A stretch of 64,000 bases of DNA from Microstegium vimineum (Eukaryota; Streptophyta; Magnoliopsida; Poales; Poaceae). The notes beneath the pieces were generated by a model. It searched no databases and had not been told where the DNA came from. It saw nothing but the letters and a program-made list of their open reading frames with translations. Made by a program: the position numbers and the translations under genes. Where the stretch lies: contig CM039141.1 in NCBI GenBank assembly GCA_022036555.1, forward strand, positions 13,553,498 to 13,617,497. Reading direction: 5' to 3'. Positions 23,801 to 36,195 of this stretch are shown piece by piece. How positions within the stretch are numbered: the stretch's first letter is position 1; each line of letters begins with the position of its first letter.

Positions 23801-24699
23801 CCCCGTTTGTTGGAATATACAAATATATAGATAGATTAATGATATATGCTTTAAAGATATCTCATTCATTATGTTATTTGCTGTTGCTTGTGGTGACACA
23901 GTTGTTGGAGGCTTAAGTTTTGTGCTATCATTAGCTGCCTGTGTACTAAGTTATATGTCTAAAATGGTACGAAACTAGTACCCAGTACACATAAAAAATA
24001 CTGTTGGTATTTGGATATTAGCTTGTTTGGACACAACATTTAGCACATACTCTGGGGAATGTTTAGTGCTATTGCTAGTTAAGTCTTTGTGGTCTGTGCA
24101 TCATTCGCAGTTAACCTGCGGATAATATTATTGTGGTACAATTGACTAATGTTCTCTTGATGTTCCTGTAGTAATGTGAAGAAAGAGAGCTGCTTCTTCC
24201 CCATCCCTCAGGCGGCAGAATGCATTTTGCGAATCGTTGGGAAGGCTAATGCACCTGTGATATATTTATCTACCGATGCTGCTGAGAGCGAAACAAACCT
24301 TCTGCAGTCCTTGGTTGTATTCAACGACAGACAAGTCCCTCTTGTGAAGAGGCCAGAGCACCACAGCTCTGAGAAATGGGATGCCTTGCTATACAGAAAC
24401 CGCATGGGCGGAGATGTTCAGGTACATATATGAGTTATCCGAAATATTCTTCTGTAGTTTCTCATGTCGAGGGTCTCAGTTTTACTAATAAACAACAATA
24501 CGCTTCTGTAATGCATATTCAGGTTGACGCGATGCTTGACAAGACGATCTGTGCACTGTCAAACGTATTCATAGGATCATCAGGGTCCACCTTCACAGAG
24601 GACATCTTCCGGCTGCGAAGGGGCTGGGGATCGGCGTCACACTGTGACGAATACCTCTGCCAGGGTGAGCCGCCTAACTACATAGCAGAGCTAGACTGA
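20873..24699 (+). CDS. O-fucosyltransferase family protein (plant GT106/DUF246-like type II Golgi enzyme)
   Basis: Three exons (20873-22134, 24172-24421, 24523-24699) join in frame to 562 residues. An acidic and proline-rich cytoplasmic N-terminus is followed by one membrane anchor at about residues 64-82 (LVLFVSLPLLFLILFVSL). The lumenal part holds NxS/T sites (NRT, NGS, NAT) and the fucosyltransferase fold: FLFAICISGQMSNHLICLEK, the donor-binding HFRRHGFLKFC spanning intron 1, FFPIPQAAECI, VIYLSTDAAESE, and IGSSGSTFTEDIFRLRRGWG near the C-terminus. By family it is predicted to transfer fucose or a related sugar in the Golgi; the acceptor is unknown. The start at 20873 has the context GCCGCCATGG. 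The 2.0 kb intron 1 (22135-24171) is AT-rich and shows no gene. The gene appears intact. Confidence 0.93.
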
Positions 24700-25938
24700 G
24701 AAGGCAACCTCCCAGGAAGATCAATAGCCCAGGAAGATCGATAGCTGCAATTTTTTCCCCACCATGTCCATATGTTCTGTAAAAAAACATTGGCGGTGTG
24801 TACATCTAGTGTGATTTGTGGTAGAGTGGTCTCTGTATCGGGTCGTCTCCATTGATTTGATCGGTGTTAATTCTTACACAGGTAGGTAATACAAAGAGCT
24901 TTGAGAATTTTCCTTTGCTGTTGTTTCTTGTTTGTGCAGTATTTAACATTTAGATGACGCTGGTGCAGCGTTCTGGTTCAGTACTAATTCTTGATTTTCA
25001 TTGTTTCAACAAAACCTTGCTGTCATTGGTGTACTGGAACTTGCATAGTGTCATGTTGATTCATGTCCAAATCATCAGAAATATAACGAAAGGGTGGGAT
25101 ATGGGTCTCTCTGCGGCCCTGAACAACGCAGGCCCAGAGCTCTGCTGATGCACTACACTAGCTCTGCTCGGGCTCGCACGGCTCTGCAGCCGCGCGCGCC
25201 CTCCACTCGTCCATCTCGCTGCAGTCAGGGTGGGTGAGCAGAACATTTTTTTTCAAGACAAGAGATGGAGATGGTGTGCCGCCTTCGAAGGCAGAAATGC
25301 GGCCGTTGGCAGTCGCTAGCTGCGCGCGCGCCGTCGTCAACGGTCAGAAGTTGCGTGAGATGTGTTGCCTGCGGGCTGTGACTGCCGTTGTCACTTGTCA
25401 GTCGCCGTTCAGAGAACCAGATTATCCCAAACGTACTAGTGGTAGCTTCCTCTTATTTTCTTTAATCTCGAAGCGTGGTCAAATGTTTTGAAAAATGCGG
25501 AAGCATCTTTGTTGTTGCACACTTAGAAGTCAGCGCTCACCAGTGCCCATTGAAAGCGTGACAAGTACAGAAGTAGGAGTAGTACGCCTACCTATTCCAT
25601 GGCGAATTGCCGGCGGGCGGCAGCGGAGTTCGCGCGCGTGCACGCGGCCGGCGACCAGACCACGTCAGGCCAATACGCTGTGACCGGCTGGGGATATCAT
25701 ACGTGCTTCTTGCTGATGATCGATTAGTACGTGTACCTATCAGGATATCGCCGTGTGCTTGGGTATCGGTCTCCGCTCCGGACTCATCTGTCATCTCGAC
25801 ATCATATGCCGGCATACTCTCTGTTCTATTCTGAATTATTCCGTCCCAGACTATTAATCGTTTTGATTTTCTTTTATATAAATGTTTGATTTTTTTTTCG
25901 GAAGTGAGAAGTGAGAACGACACTGTTGCACAGAGGGA
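24700..25938. other. 3' flank and intergenic region
   Basis: The first 250 bases are probably the 3' UTR of the upstream gene. No further gene is recognised. GC-rich patches near 25130-25400 and 25600-25700 carry short spurious open frames. Confidence 0.5.
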
Positions 25939-26934
25939 GTGAAAACCAGGGTTTACCTTTACGAACCGAAACCGGTAACCGCCGGAGGCCGGACGGGCGG
26001 TTACCGGTCGGTTTGACCGGTTACCGGTCCAAACCGAACGGTTTGAATTTTGAATTCAAACCCCGCAGTGTAATCGGTTTTGGACCGGTAACCGGTCGGT
26101 TAGGGCCGGTTACCGACCGGTTTGAACGGTAACGGTCCAAACCGCCGGGTGGTTTTTTTTTTTTGCTTGAAAAAATCAATTTTTTTGGAATGACCTTTGT
26201 GCATAATGATGTAAATAGAACACACAATTCATGTAAAATAGTGTGATACAAATGGTCAACCCCACAATAATATCATAGTGATGCACTAGCCACAAATTCA
26301 CGACGGAAATAACGTAGTTCACCGTTGCAACAACAACAAATCGTCCATGGAAATACCTCGTGTCGTAGACATGCGAACATCATGGTCACTACTCACTGGC
26401 GTTGCATATAAGGGAAGATCCCGTTTCGGCACCCCTCCTCATACTCCGCGGTGGACATTAGAGCGATACCGCGCGACTGTAGCCCGGCCTTGTACTCTAT
26501 CCATGATTGGTCCGTCCAATGAGCTGTGGTCTCCCATTCCTGCACTAACATGTTGTAGAAATCCGGGTCTTGCCATTCGTAGACCCATCTAGTGGCCGGC
26601 TGCGTGCTGATGTCAGGAACGGGGTAGGTATAACCACCACCGTACGATGTATCACTGTACGAGGAAGAGGAGTACTATGGCGTGTCGTAGCAGTCCGTCG
26701 GGTCGTACGCTCTCCTCTGCGATTCCGGCTGCCCATGGTACTTATTTACTATAATAAATACTAAAATCTTAGTATATAAATTCAGCTACATTTAAGACTA
26801 TTTGATTCAGCACTATTTAAGAATAATATCATCTTTAGGACGGAGCGAGTACTATATTTATTATAAAAAATAGTTTTCAAGGATGCACCTTTTGTTTACC
26901 TTAACATATTTCATGGGAATTACATCATGTGTCA

Positions 26935-27165
26935 ATATTGATCCGTACTAAATCCTAAATCCTATATCAATAAAATCCTAAATCCTAAATCCTACATACA
27001 TCCTAAAGCAAATCCAACAGCAAATCCTAAATCCTAAACCAAATAAACCTAACTCCTAGATACATCCTAAGTCAAATCCTACCTAAATCTTACAATAAAT
27101 ATTTTCTACATTATATACTCCATCAATCCTACATCCTATAGCTTATCATAACTAAATCCTACAAC
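26935..27165. repeat. Telomere-like TAAATCC/CCTAAAT repeats inside the non-autonomous hAT
   Basis: Degenerate tandem AATCCTAAATCC words occur here; the complement is TTTAGGAT, close to but not the plant telomere unit TTTAGGG. The same block in opposite orientation lies at about 29180-29400 in the larger element. Confidence 0.85.
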
Positions 27166-27436
27166 TATAGCAACTACAAATGCAAGGAAATGGAAAAAAA
27201 AAAAAAAACCTTACCCAACGACCCGGTCGGTAACCGCTCGGGGGGGTCGGTAACCGCTGCGTCCGGTAGGTAACCGCCGGCGGGGAGGGCGCGTGGCGGG
27301 CTGGTCGGTTACCGACCAAATCTCTCGGTAACCGCCGCCGTCCGGTCGGTTACCGAGGGGCCCGGTCGGCTGCGGGCGGCGCGGGGGCGGAATGGAAGGG
27401 GGCGGGCGCGGATAGGGTTTGGGGCGCGGACGTCGC

Positions 27437-27454
27437 CCCCCCCCCCCCCCCCCC
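27437..27454. repeat. Poly-C homopolymer
   Basis: About 18 C occur in the hAT 5' region. The equivalent place in the inverted copy carries a G run (28889-28906). Confidence 0.9.
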
Positions 27455-27790
27455 GGCCGACAGCTGCTTAAATAGGAGGCGGCAGGAGGCAATGGGCCGC
27501 GTGGGCCCTTAATGGGCCGGCCGGTTTTTTTCTTTTTTCTTTTTTTTTTTCAAACTTAAACACATCCAAAAAAATAGCAAACGAACTCCAATTTGAAAAA
27601 TTTTTACACCATTGGACTCTATAAATTGTGAACTATTTTTAGGAATTTTTTCAGAATTTTTTTTTAAAAAAAATTTAAATTTGAAATTTGAATTCAAACT
27701 GGCACCGAAACCGAACCGGTCCCGGCCGGTTTATCGGTAACCGACCGGTTACCGCGGTTACCGATCGGTAACAAAAACGCTGGTGGAAAC

Positions 27791-28564
27791 TATAGCACTG
27801 TTGTGGTTGTTGAGTGCATGCACTTCCCTCGTTTTGGGAAAGACCTCTCCTGCCATGGCATAGTAAACGCCTACTGTACTGTAGTACAGGATCGCCATGG
27901 TCTGTGAGCATGAAGAAAGGTGATTTACGGATTTACTACTAGTACGATCACGAAGACTCGTGCCGGGCCGCCGGCGTGCATGACTGGTCATTTCAGTAGT
28001 TGTCGTCGGACACTGCGAATACTACCGCCGGGTCAAAAGCCCCATAGCCCCCTGGCTCCAATCCCCGCTGACGGTTTGGTCCTTCCCGTCGGCAATCTCT
28101 GTGCATCATTGCGGCATACGTATACTACTCTCCTGCCGTCTCGCGCTTGAAGCGTCGATACGCAGCCAGGCGGCGCGGCCGTTACATGGGCCGGCAGGGC
28201 AGCCGTGTGGAGAATCGCTGGCTGCGCCGCGCGCGGCGGCCGCCGAGGGCAGGCCGGTCTCCATCCAGAGTTTTTTTTTTGCCCTCGTGATCCTCCTCCG
28301 CTTACTGTGATGCTATCGCCCTTTTCCTCGCACGGGAATCAAATCTGAAGCGAATGGACCCGTGGATCCCATCACCAAACAGTAGAGGCGATCTGGCGTG
28401 GCCCCCGCCGCTTCCCCCATGGCCCCACCCCATGTGCGGCTTTCTCGTCTTCTTCGCCCCGGCCCCGGCACCCAACCCCCACCGGCCGCAGTGATTGACC
28501 GCCAGTTCTCCACACCAGGCCAGGCCAGCCACGAACGCATCCACCCGGCCATCTCGTCCCTCGT
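27791..28564. other. Spacer between two inverted hAT copies
   Basis: This is about 780 bases of unrelated DNA, GC-rich at 28140-28560. No gene is recognised. It would form the loop if the flanking inverted copies were transcribed together. Confidence 0.55.
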
Positions 28565-28888
28565 GTCCCCACCAGGGTTTTTCAAACCGTTTGGTAATCG
28601 CGGTTACCGACCGGTTATCGACAAACCGCCCGTGGACGGTACGGTTTCGGTACCGGTTTGAATTCAAATTTCAAATTTGAATTTTAAAAAAAAATTCTAA
28701 AAAAATTTCTAAAAATAGTTCATGATTTATAGAGTCCAATGGTGTAAATTTTTTTCAAATTGGAGTTCGTTTGCTATTTTTTTGGACGTGTTTAAGTTTG
28801 AAAAAAAAAGAAAAAAGAAAAAAACCAGCCGGCCCGTTAAGGGCCCATGCGGCCCAATGGCTCCTGGCGCCTCCTACAAGGGAGCTGT

Positions 28889-28906
28889 CGGGGGGGGGGG
28901 GGGGGG
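28889..28906. repeat. Poly-G homopolymer
   Basis: A run of about 18 G occurs in the 5' region of the larger hAT. It is at the equivalent position, on the other strand, to the poly-C tract of the smaller copy. Confidence 0.9.
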
Positions 28907-29179
28907 TCTGTCCGCTCCCCAAACCCTATCCGCCCCTTCCCCGCACCAACCCGCCCTCGCGCCCCCCGCGTCCGCCGCCGCGCCTCGGTAACCGCTCGGT
29001 CGGTGTCGGTTACCGAGAGGATTCGGTCGGTTACCGACCGCGCCTCCAGGCCTCCCTCCCCCCGGCGGTTACCGACTGGACGCCGTCGGTTACCGACCGA
29101 GAGAACGGTAACCGCCCGGGTTCGCTTGGTGAGCTTTTTTTTTGTTTTTTTCATTTCCTTGTATTTGTAGTTGCTTTAG

Positions 29180-29405
29180 TTGTAGGATTTAGTTCTAGGA
29201 TGTAGCATTGATGGAGTATAGGATGCAGAAAATATTTATTGTAAGATTTAGGTAGGATTTGACTTAGGATGTATATAGGAGTTAGGTTTATTTGGTTTAG
29301 GATTTAGGATTTGCGGTTGGATTTGCTTTAGGATATATGTAGGATTTAGGATTTAGGTAGGATTTAGGTGTATGTTAGGATTTAGGTTTATTTGCGGTAT
29401 GATTT
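29180..29405. repeat. Telomere-like TTTAGGAT repeats upstream of the transposase gene
   Basis: Repeated GGATTTAGG words (AGGATTTAGGATTTAGG and variants) occur here, inverted relative to the block at 26935-27165. They belong to the element, not to a telomere. Confidence 0.85.
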
Positions 29406-30797
29406 GATGCATGTGTTCGATTTGTTTGTGTTGTCCATTTGTGCAGGAAGATGCCGAGAGACGTGGTATGAGAGCATGGTGAGAATCTTGCTCCCGGTTG
29501 GAGATGCAATTACCGTCGTACACAAAAAGTCGGGGGTGGTGCTTCTCGATTGAAGCAGCATTTGGCTGCGCGTAGAACGGAGGTGATCCACTGCAGCAAG
29601 GTGCCCAGAGAAGTCCGGGAGTACTTTCAGCAGGAGATCGACAGAACTAGGCACGCAACTAGTGACCGCTCTCAGCAGAGGGTTGCACGAGAGACTGCTG
29701 CAGCGGAGGGCAACCACCCCCTTGACGATGACGAGTACGAGGCTCAGTTGCAGGCAGCCATGAATCAGTCCAGAGCAGAATATGAGTACCAAGAGGGGGT
29801 GCAGCGGAGATGAGGCGCTTACGAGCGTGGAGGTGGCAGTGGTAGTGGTACTGCTTCGCAGGGGGGCAATCCTTTGCAGAGGATGTTTCGGAGGTCTGGT
29901 TCACAGAGGCAGACCCCTGCGGTGGTGGAGGACTACAACTTGGCAGCCAGTACGAGGGGTGGACTGAAGCAGACAAGGATTGATACAGGGTCATGGACGC
30001 AGAGGGGAAGGAACGCGAAGGACGCAATTGGGAAAGCTTGGGGAAAGTTTTTCCATACTGCATGAATCCCCGGGAGATAGGCGGACAATCCGTACTTTGT
30101 TAGTGCGGTCAGGGAGACGTAGAAGTGGGGTAAGTACATATACTTGGAGACCTATGTCATTACGTATATTTCTCTATTCTCATGATTCGCTTACGATTGC
30201 AGGTGAAGGCATCGCGTCACCCAATGAAAAGGATATAGACGGGAAGTACCTCGATCAGAACGAGAAGGACCTGCATAGCCGGTACGCAAAGTTTCAGAAG
30301 GAGTGGCCCTTATTTAGGGTCACGTTGATGTGTGATTCGTGGACGGGCCTGACAAGAATGAATGTCATCAATTTTTTGATCTATTGCAATGGCGTCATGT
30401 GGTTCCACAAGTCAGTTGATGCGACTGGCAGAAGCCAAGATTCATCTTATTTGTTGGGGGTACGTCCAAAATATTGTGTCAGTTCACATGCACTATGTTT
30501 TCTCGGTTCCACTAAATGTTGTGCCTACTTGTGCAGCTGATTCGCAAGGTGGTTGAGGAGATAGGTGCTGAGCATATCGTGCATATCGTCACGGACAACG
30601 GCGCCAACTTCAAGAGAGCATGCCAGAGATTGAACGAGGAGTACGAGCATATTGTTTGGACACCTTGCCTTGCACACACCATCAACTTGATGCTGAAGGA
30701 CATTGGTCAAAGGCCAGAGCATGCAGATATGATCTTTGTATGCAAGCGCATTTCAACTTGGCTGCACAACCATGGCCAGTTGAATGCAATGATGAGG

Positions 30798-33700
30798 GAA
30801 GCTGTGACAGAACCTCTTAAGATAGGGCCCACTTGTCAGGATTAACCAACTTAATCCCAACAGATGATTCAAATCTTAATTAGCCCATCAGGTGTCGCCA
30901 CTTTACAGCGGATCATCCATCTCTTTCCGAACAGGATCACCTTATTACAATCATGACAGAAGTAATACGAAATTTTTATATTACATCAACGTAACGGAAA
31001 TTTAAAGTCATATTACAAACCATAAGTTTTGAAACATAACTTAGTGTCATACGATAAGATTACATCAAGCTGCTGATAGATGAAAGACAAACAACCGAGT
31101 TACTCTTGCCCAAGAGTCAAGCAAAGACAGTTCATTCCTCATCTTCATCTACACTGACCACGGTCATGCAGCAAGAAGCCACACAAACCGGGTTGTGATC
31201 CTCATCTGCAACAGGGGTTAACAAACCCTGAGTACGGGAGTACTCCACAAGACTTATCCGACAAAGAAAAGTATTTGGTGGACAAAGCAGTATGCAAGTC
31301 ATAGGATTCAAGGTGGGGTTTGCAAGAATCAAGTATTTTGCATAAATGAGCATTTATAAAAAGAATTGAAATCATTTATGTTATCCATAAGATTACTCAA
31401 GTATCGACCTAGAGGTATGGTCGATACAAGGTAACAAACATCCAAAAAGGAATCCAACAAGTATCCAGTTAAAGTGTATTACTACGCGGTAGAGGACAGA
31501 GTCATGTTTGCATTTCTGAGGAACACGACGATTCGAACCGGTTTATCCCAGCTGGGGCTTCCCTATCACACGACATATATAGCCGCTTAAAGCACGCAGA
31601 TGACTACCTTTCCCTGGATCCTCTCGCCAAGACCGGGGTTCCGCCACCCGAGAGCACAGTACACCTCCTTCCAGTTCGCTAACTTGGAGGGTACACACTA
31701 CTCTCGCCATCTCTCCACTCTGAGTGCGGGTTAACCGTTCTTCAAGCGAGAATAGCCAGAGTCCAGCTTCCCGGAGTATGTGATAAGTACTCCAAAGTCA
31801 CAACCCTTGGACGTCTACAACGGACGGTTCCTAATCGACACATGCGGAAAGAACCCGCTCACCAGATATCCACATCTGGTGGCTCTCCAACACCGTGTCC
31901 GCCTGGTCTCAGATTATTATTTCCATCAAGAAGACATAGCCACTTGCCGCAGCAATCCGCTATTCTTCTCAAAAACAGAACCATTGCTGAAGCAATCATG
32001 TTATCACCTATTCTCGCAGATGACAGGAAATCATCTGACTCTATCGGTCTAAGCATTGCTAAGCAGCATAAAGCAACATCGTATTTTTAAAACAGTATCA
32101 AGGTACAGGAATAAATAATTCAAGGTAAGGCTATGCATCAAGTAGGAATTTGATTGAATACCATAATGCAATAGTATAAACATAAGTGTATTTTAAAGCA
32201 AACATTTTAAATACAAGGAAGTGTTTGAATGCACCGGGGCTTGCCTTGGTTGGAGGGATAAACGAACTCGGGCTCAGATTCAACAGAGAAAACCCCTTCA
32301 CTGGAGGTATCCAACCCAACCAACGAACAATCTACACGATATAATGACATGTTTCAGATGATGCTCGAATAGTAAACATGATGCTCAACACAAACAATCA
32401 TGCTCTTAAGAAAAGACTAAAACAGATTACACCTTGGGTACCACTTCCCTTCATGAAGGAAAGCAACACTCGGTTAGAAAGCAAATTAATTAAACCCTAT
32501 TTATCTTGATTATCTAAGTTAATAATTACATTCAAAAGAACTGAGCAAGCAACATTACATCGAGCATGTCCAACTTGTGTTTGTCACTGGACAATGACCA
32601 TTTGCATCAAATAATCCAAAATCACTCAAAGCCTAAAGTCATTAGGGTTTCTAAACATTTTATAACTAAACAGGGCATCTTCACAGAACTAAAAAAACAT
32701 ACTGACTAAAAAGGAAAAACTCTACACAAACCCACTGACGGCTGAGACCCGACCAACAGAGGCACAGACGCACGAGCGACGGCGCCGAGACCCACAAAAC
32801 ACAGCGGCGAGTCGTCGTCGGTGACCCAACCGAACGGCTACCCCTCGAACTTGCTTCGGCTCGCCGAGCCGAACCCAACGAGGTACGCCACAACCCAAAC
32901 AAACCCTCAGAGACACCTCATCGAGGGTGCTAACGGTCGGACGGGGCTCGACCGATCGTGCACCATCGAGCACAGACCTCGATCGAAGAACTAGACCTTG
33001 ATCGCTGAAGAGAGACCTCGATCGAAGAAGAAAGACCTTAATCGACCCTCGATCAGAGAAGCTAGGCCTCGATCACGACTCAGAGGACAACCGCGAGCAA
33101 AACGCCCACAGAAACGAGGCTAAAACCTACCCGGCTGACCTGGTTCGACGACAATGGCGGTGAACCGAGCTCGACCGCACACATACCGACGGACACAGGC
33201 CTCGATCGACCCTCGATCAGAGACGCTAGGCCTTGATCGACCCTCGATCGATACAACCAACAACTCCAGCAAGCTAAGCGGCCCCCAAACAACGCGAAAC
33301 GCGCACGAGGCGAACTCGGAACGGAACGCAACACCCTCGTCGATGGCACTGGCGGTCGGCGGGGATCTGCGCGACGTGCGCCGAAGAAAACACGCATGCG
33401 CTCGAGGGCAACTACCTCTCGAAACAAACTCAGGACAACCAGACGAAGCTAGAGCAAGACTTGGATCTCAAAAAGATCAACTACAACGACTAGACGTCGA
33501 ACACTCCACCGCGCCGAACAAGAACAGCGGCGGCGCTCGAGGACACAGCTCGAAGGCTCGATACAAGGACAAACGAGAAGAGCGGAGAGGTCGAGGAGCT
33601 CACCTTGGTCACGAAGCACTAGCAAGCGTGGCCGGAGATGAAGCAGAGACGACCGTCGATGGAGAACGTGCCGGCGGAGACGAAGAACTGCGCGACACGA

Positions 33701-34603
33701 GGATGTTCCCGAAGCTACGGGCCACCATTTGCAAAACGGAGAACCCGACGCGAATCAGAGATGAAGAAGGAGCAAGAAACATAAGACAAAAAGACAATGC
33801 GGCTCCTGCGCAGCCCGGTCGAAGACGGACCAGAGCGACGGCAGTCTCGTCGGAGCTGAAGAAGACAGAGCCACGCTGGACGAATGCAGGCTTGACGACT
33901 TCAACCAACTTTACCCGAGGAAGCGCGAGATCCAGGCAAAGACAAAGGCGAAGGATTGAGTGGTTGGAAGTGGCTAACGAGCTCGGACGAGTTCGTCAAA
34001 GATGGTGGAACGCTCGGCGGAGCAAAGCAGAGCGGAGCGAAGAAGAGTGGAGCAGTGGCGTGGAAAGGGAAACAGAGAGGATGGTGTCCCGCTTTTAAGA
34101 CGACAACGGGTTCCGCAAGATCGCCACGTACACTCGACAAGACGTGAGTCCCTGGAGAGGTGTCAGACAGGAGCGACGTCGAGATCGACCCCGCCATGCA
34201 GCTGCTCGAGGAAAGGACAGAACTGACCGTGTGGCTATTTTGCAAAATGCTCAAGCTTCCAGGGGTTTTCAGGGAAAACTTTGAACACGAAAGATGCTCA
34301 AAACTTTGAGATCTACAACTTTGCTTAAACAACCACAAGCAAAAACTTTATAGATTTTGAAAATCATGTTTAGGGTTTAATCCACCCCCTTTGGGAAAAG
34401 GGTTTGGATTCTAGATTTTAATTTGAGAATTTGAAAAGATGACCTGCATTCAAACAATTGATCAAACATAGACAAGTAAACTCATTTTAGTTCAATGCAT
34501 TTCCAGGTTTTCAAACAATTGAATGATGCTTAATGCATTTGATGACATGATAAAATTTTAATTAAGTTATTAACAAGATTAACACCCGGGGTGTTACAGA
34601 AGC
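30798..34603 (-). mobile_element. Solo-LTR-like element (LTR retrotransposon remnant) inside the transposase gene
   Basis: The inserted segment 30803-34598 (3796 bp) starts TGTGACAGAACC and ends GGGGTGTTACA, the TG...CA ends of an LTR. It is bracketed by a perfect 5-bp duplication GAAGC (30798-30802 and 34599-34603). Read on the minus strand it begins TGTAACACCCCGGGTGTTAA, which resembles long LTRs of Tekay/Del-lineage Ty3 chromoviruses of grasses. I see no gag-pol coding region and no second copy of the terminus inside, so it is best read as one long LTR left after recombination. The lineage is inferred from length and terminus only. Confidence 0.8.
32935..33260. repeat. CTCGATCGA-rich degenerate tandem repeats within the LTR
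   Basis: The words CCTCGATCGA, CCTCGATCAGAGA and GCTAGGCCTCGATC recur about a dozen times in two clusters (32940-33080 and 33195-33255). Overlapping open frames here are spurious. Confidence 0.8.
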
Positions 34604-36139
34604 CATTGGTGGTGAGTTGGTCAAATGGAATGCCACTAGGTTTGGGACCAACTACATGTTCATGGAGAGCTTCCATCGGAAGCGTGATCGTTTTATGGAG
34701 TGGATGGGATCTCCCGAGTTCTTGCATAGTAGGTGGGGAAAATCCAAGGAAGGACATTATGCTCATGCAAGATTGTCTAGTATACAGTGGTGGGAAGGAC
34801 TTAAATACATCATCGATTCAGTGGCACCAATTTACAGGTTCCTTCGGTTCGCTGATCAGGATAAGCGACCTAACCTGTGTGAAGTAGTGTACAACTTCCA
34901 AGAGTGCAAAAAGGAGATGGAGACCTTCTTTGGAACCAATGTCCAAACATGGCATGAGTACAAGGTTATCATGGATGGCAGGATTGCGGACTTGTACTAT
35001 GGCACTCATGTGGGCCCAGGTGCGATCACAACCATTGTTAAAATAGCAGTCTCTACATATTGAGTATTTACCATTTGCTAATTTGTCGTGCATCATATGT
35101 TGCAGCTGCTGTCCTGAACCCAAGGCTTGTATATCGTTATAATCCAACTCCGCAAATGTTTGGTGGCCTCAAGGAAGCATTTGGGAAAATGACGGATGTG
35201 CATACCGCTGTCTTGGCATTACAGGAGGCAGAAACATTCCGCCTACACTTTGGGGAGTTTGGCACTGAGCTGGCCATTAAAATGGCCACGGACCCCAAGA
35301 CAACCCCATGTAAGAGTACTTTTGAACTCCTTTTTTTTGTCTTTTTGAACGCATACCTAACATAATGGGTTCCACTTGTAGCTCAATGGTGGATGCTGTT
35401 CGGCAGGCGCACTCCAAATCTGCAAAAACTTGCGTTGAGGCTTGTTGCACAATGTGTATCCTCCAGTGGATGCGAGCGCAACTGGAGTACATTTGCCTTA
35501 GTGCACACGAAGGTTCGGAATCGCTTGTCCCACAAAAAACTAATAAAGCTAGTGTATGTGAACTACAACCTTCGCCTGCGACTCGCGGATGCCTCCGGAC
35601 CACCTAGGCGTGAGGATGAAGACTTCATTGACCAGTTCACGCAGATATCCTTTTACGAAAGGGATAATCCGGTTCGAGACTGGATGGAGTATGGCAGATC
35701 CAACCAGGCTCCAGTTCTCGACGAAGAGGATGAAGAAACGGACATCCCTCTTCCGTCCTATATTGTGAGGTACGTTGATGTACTTTGTTAGCCACTAACG
35801 AACCATACTTTTAATAATATGATTCATTCTTTGTGATGACAGAGACCAAGTGGACCCCGACGATCTTGGGCCCATCAGTGATTGGACCCGTAGACATGTG
35901 GGTGACACGCATCTTGGCAAAAGAAAATATCAGACGAGACCTAGGCAGGACGACCCCAAAAGCCAGAAACGAAAGGAGAAACGAGTGCAACAACCTGTCA
36001 CCAGCGATGATTCGACAGATGATGGCGAGGAGGGTGAGGAAAGTCCACGGAACCAAGAGTCCGATCACAGCAGCTCAGCAAATGATAGTGGAGACGGTCA
36101 TAGTGGTGACGATGACCCTGGAGCTACTGGTGCTAGTGC

Positions 36140-36195
36140 TGTTGGTGGTGGTGGTGGTGGTGGTGGTGGGGCTGGGGGTTCTGCAGTTGGTGCTG
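36140..36195. repeat. (GGT)n microsatellite in the transposase gene
   Basis: About nine GGT units encode a poly-Gly stretch in the acidic C-terminal region of the transposase. Confidence 0.9.

Larger units (their letters stand above)
25947..27782 (-). mobile_element. Non-autonomous hAT element, internally deleted relative of the 28573-37099 element
   Basis: The ends read CAGGGTTTACCTTTACGAAC and, reverse-complemented, CAGCGTTTTTGTTACCGATC. Flanking octamers GTGAAAAC (25939-25946) and GTGGAAAC (27783-27790) agree at 7 of 8 positions, as expected for a hAT target duplication. Both ends are dense in GGTTACCG/CGGTAACC subterminal repeats. The interior is the reverse complement of parts of the larger element: 26340-26740 matches its last transposase exon and 3' region, and 26935-27720 matches its 5' non-coding region, including TTTAGGAT-type repeats and a G/C homopolymer. 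The central transposase exons are missing. Near 26745-26850 a half Stowaway-like sequence marks the deletion junction. Confidence 0.9.

Noticed and set aside
26935..29405. Interstitial telomere
   Set aside because: The unit is TTTAGGAT-like and degenerate, and the block is shared by two transposon copies, so it belongs to the element.
33154..34098. 314-residue open frame on the plus strand
   Set aside because: It lies inside the LTR, starts within the CTCGATCGA repeat region, and its translation is low-complexity Arg/Ala/Glu with no domain.
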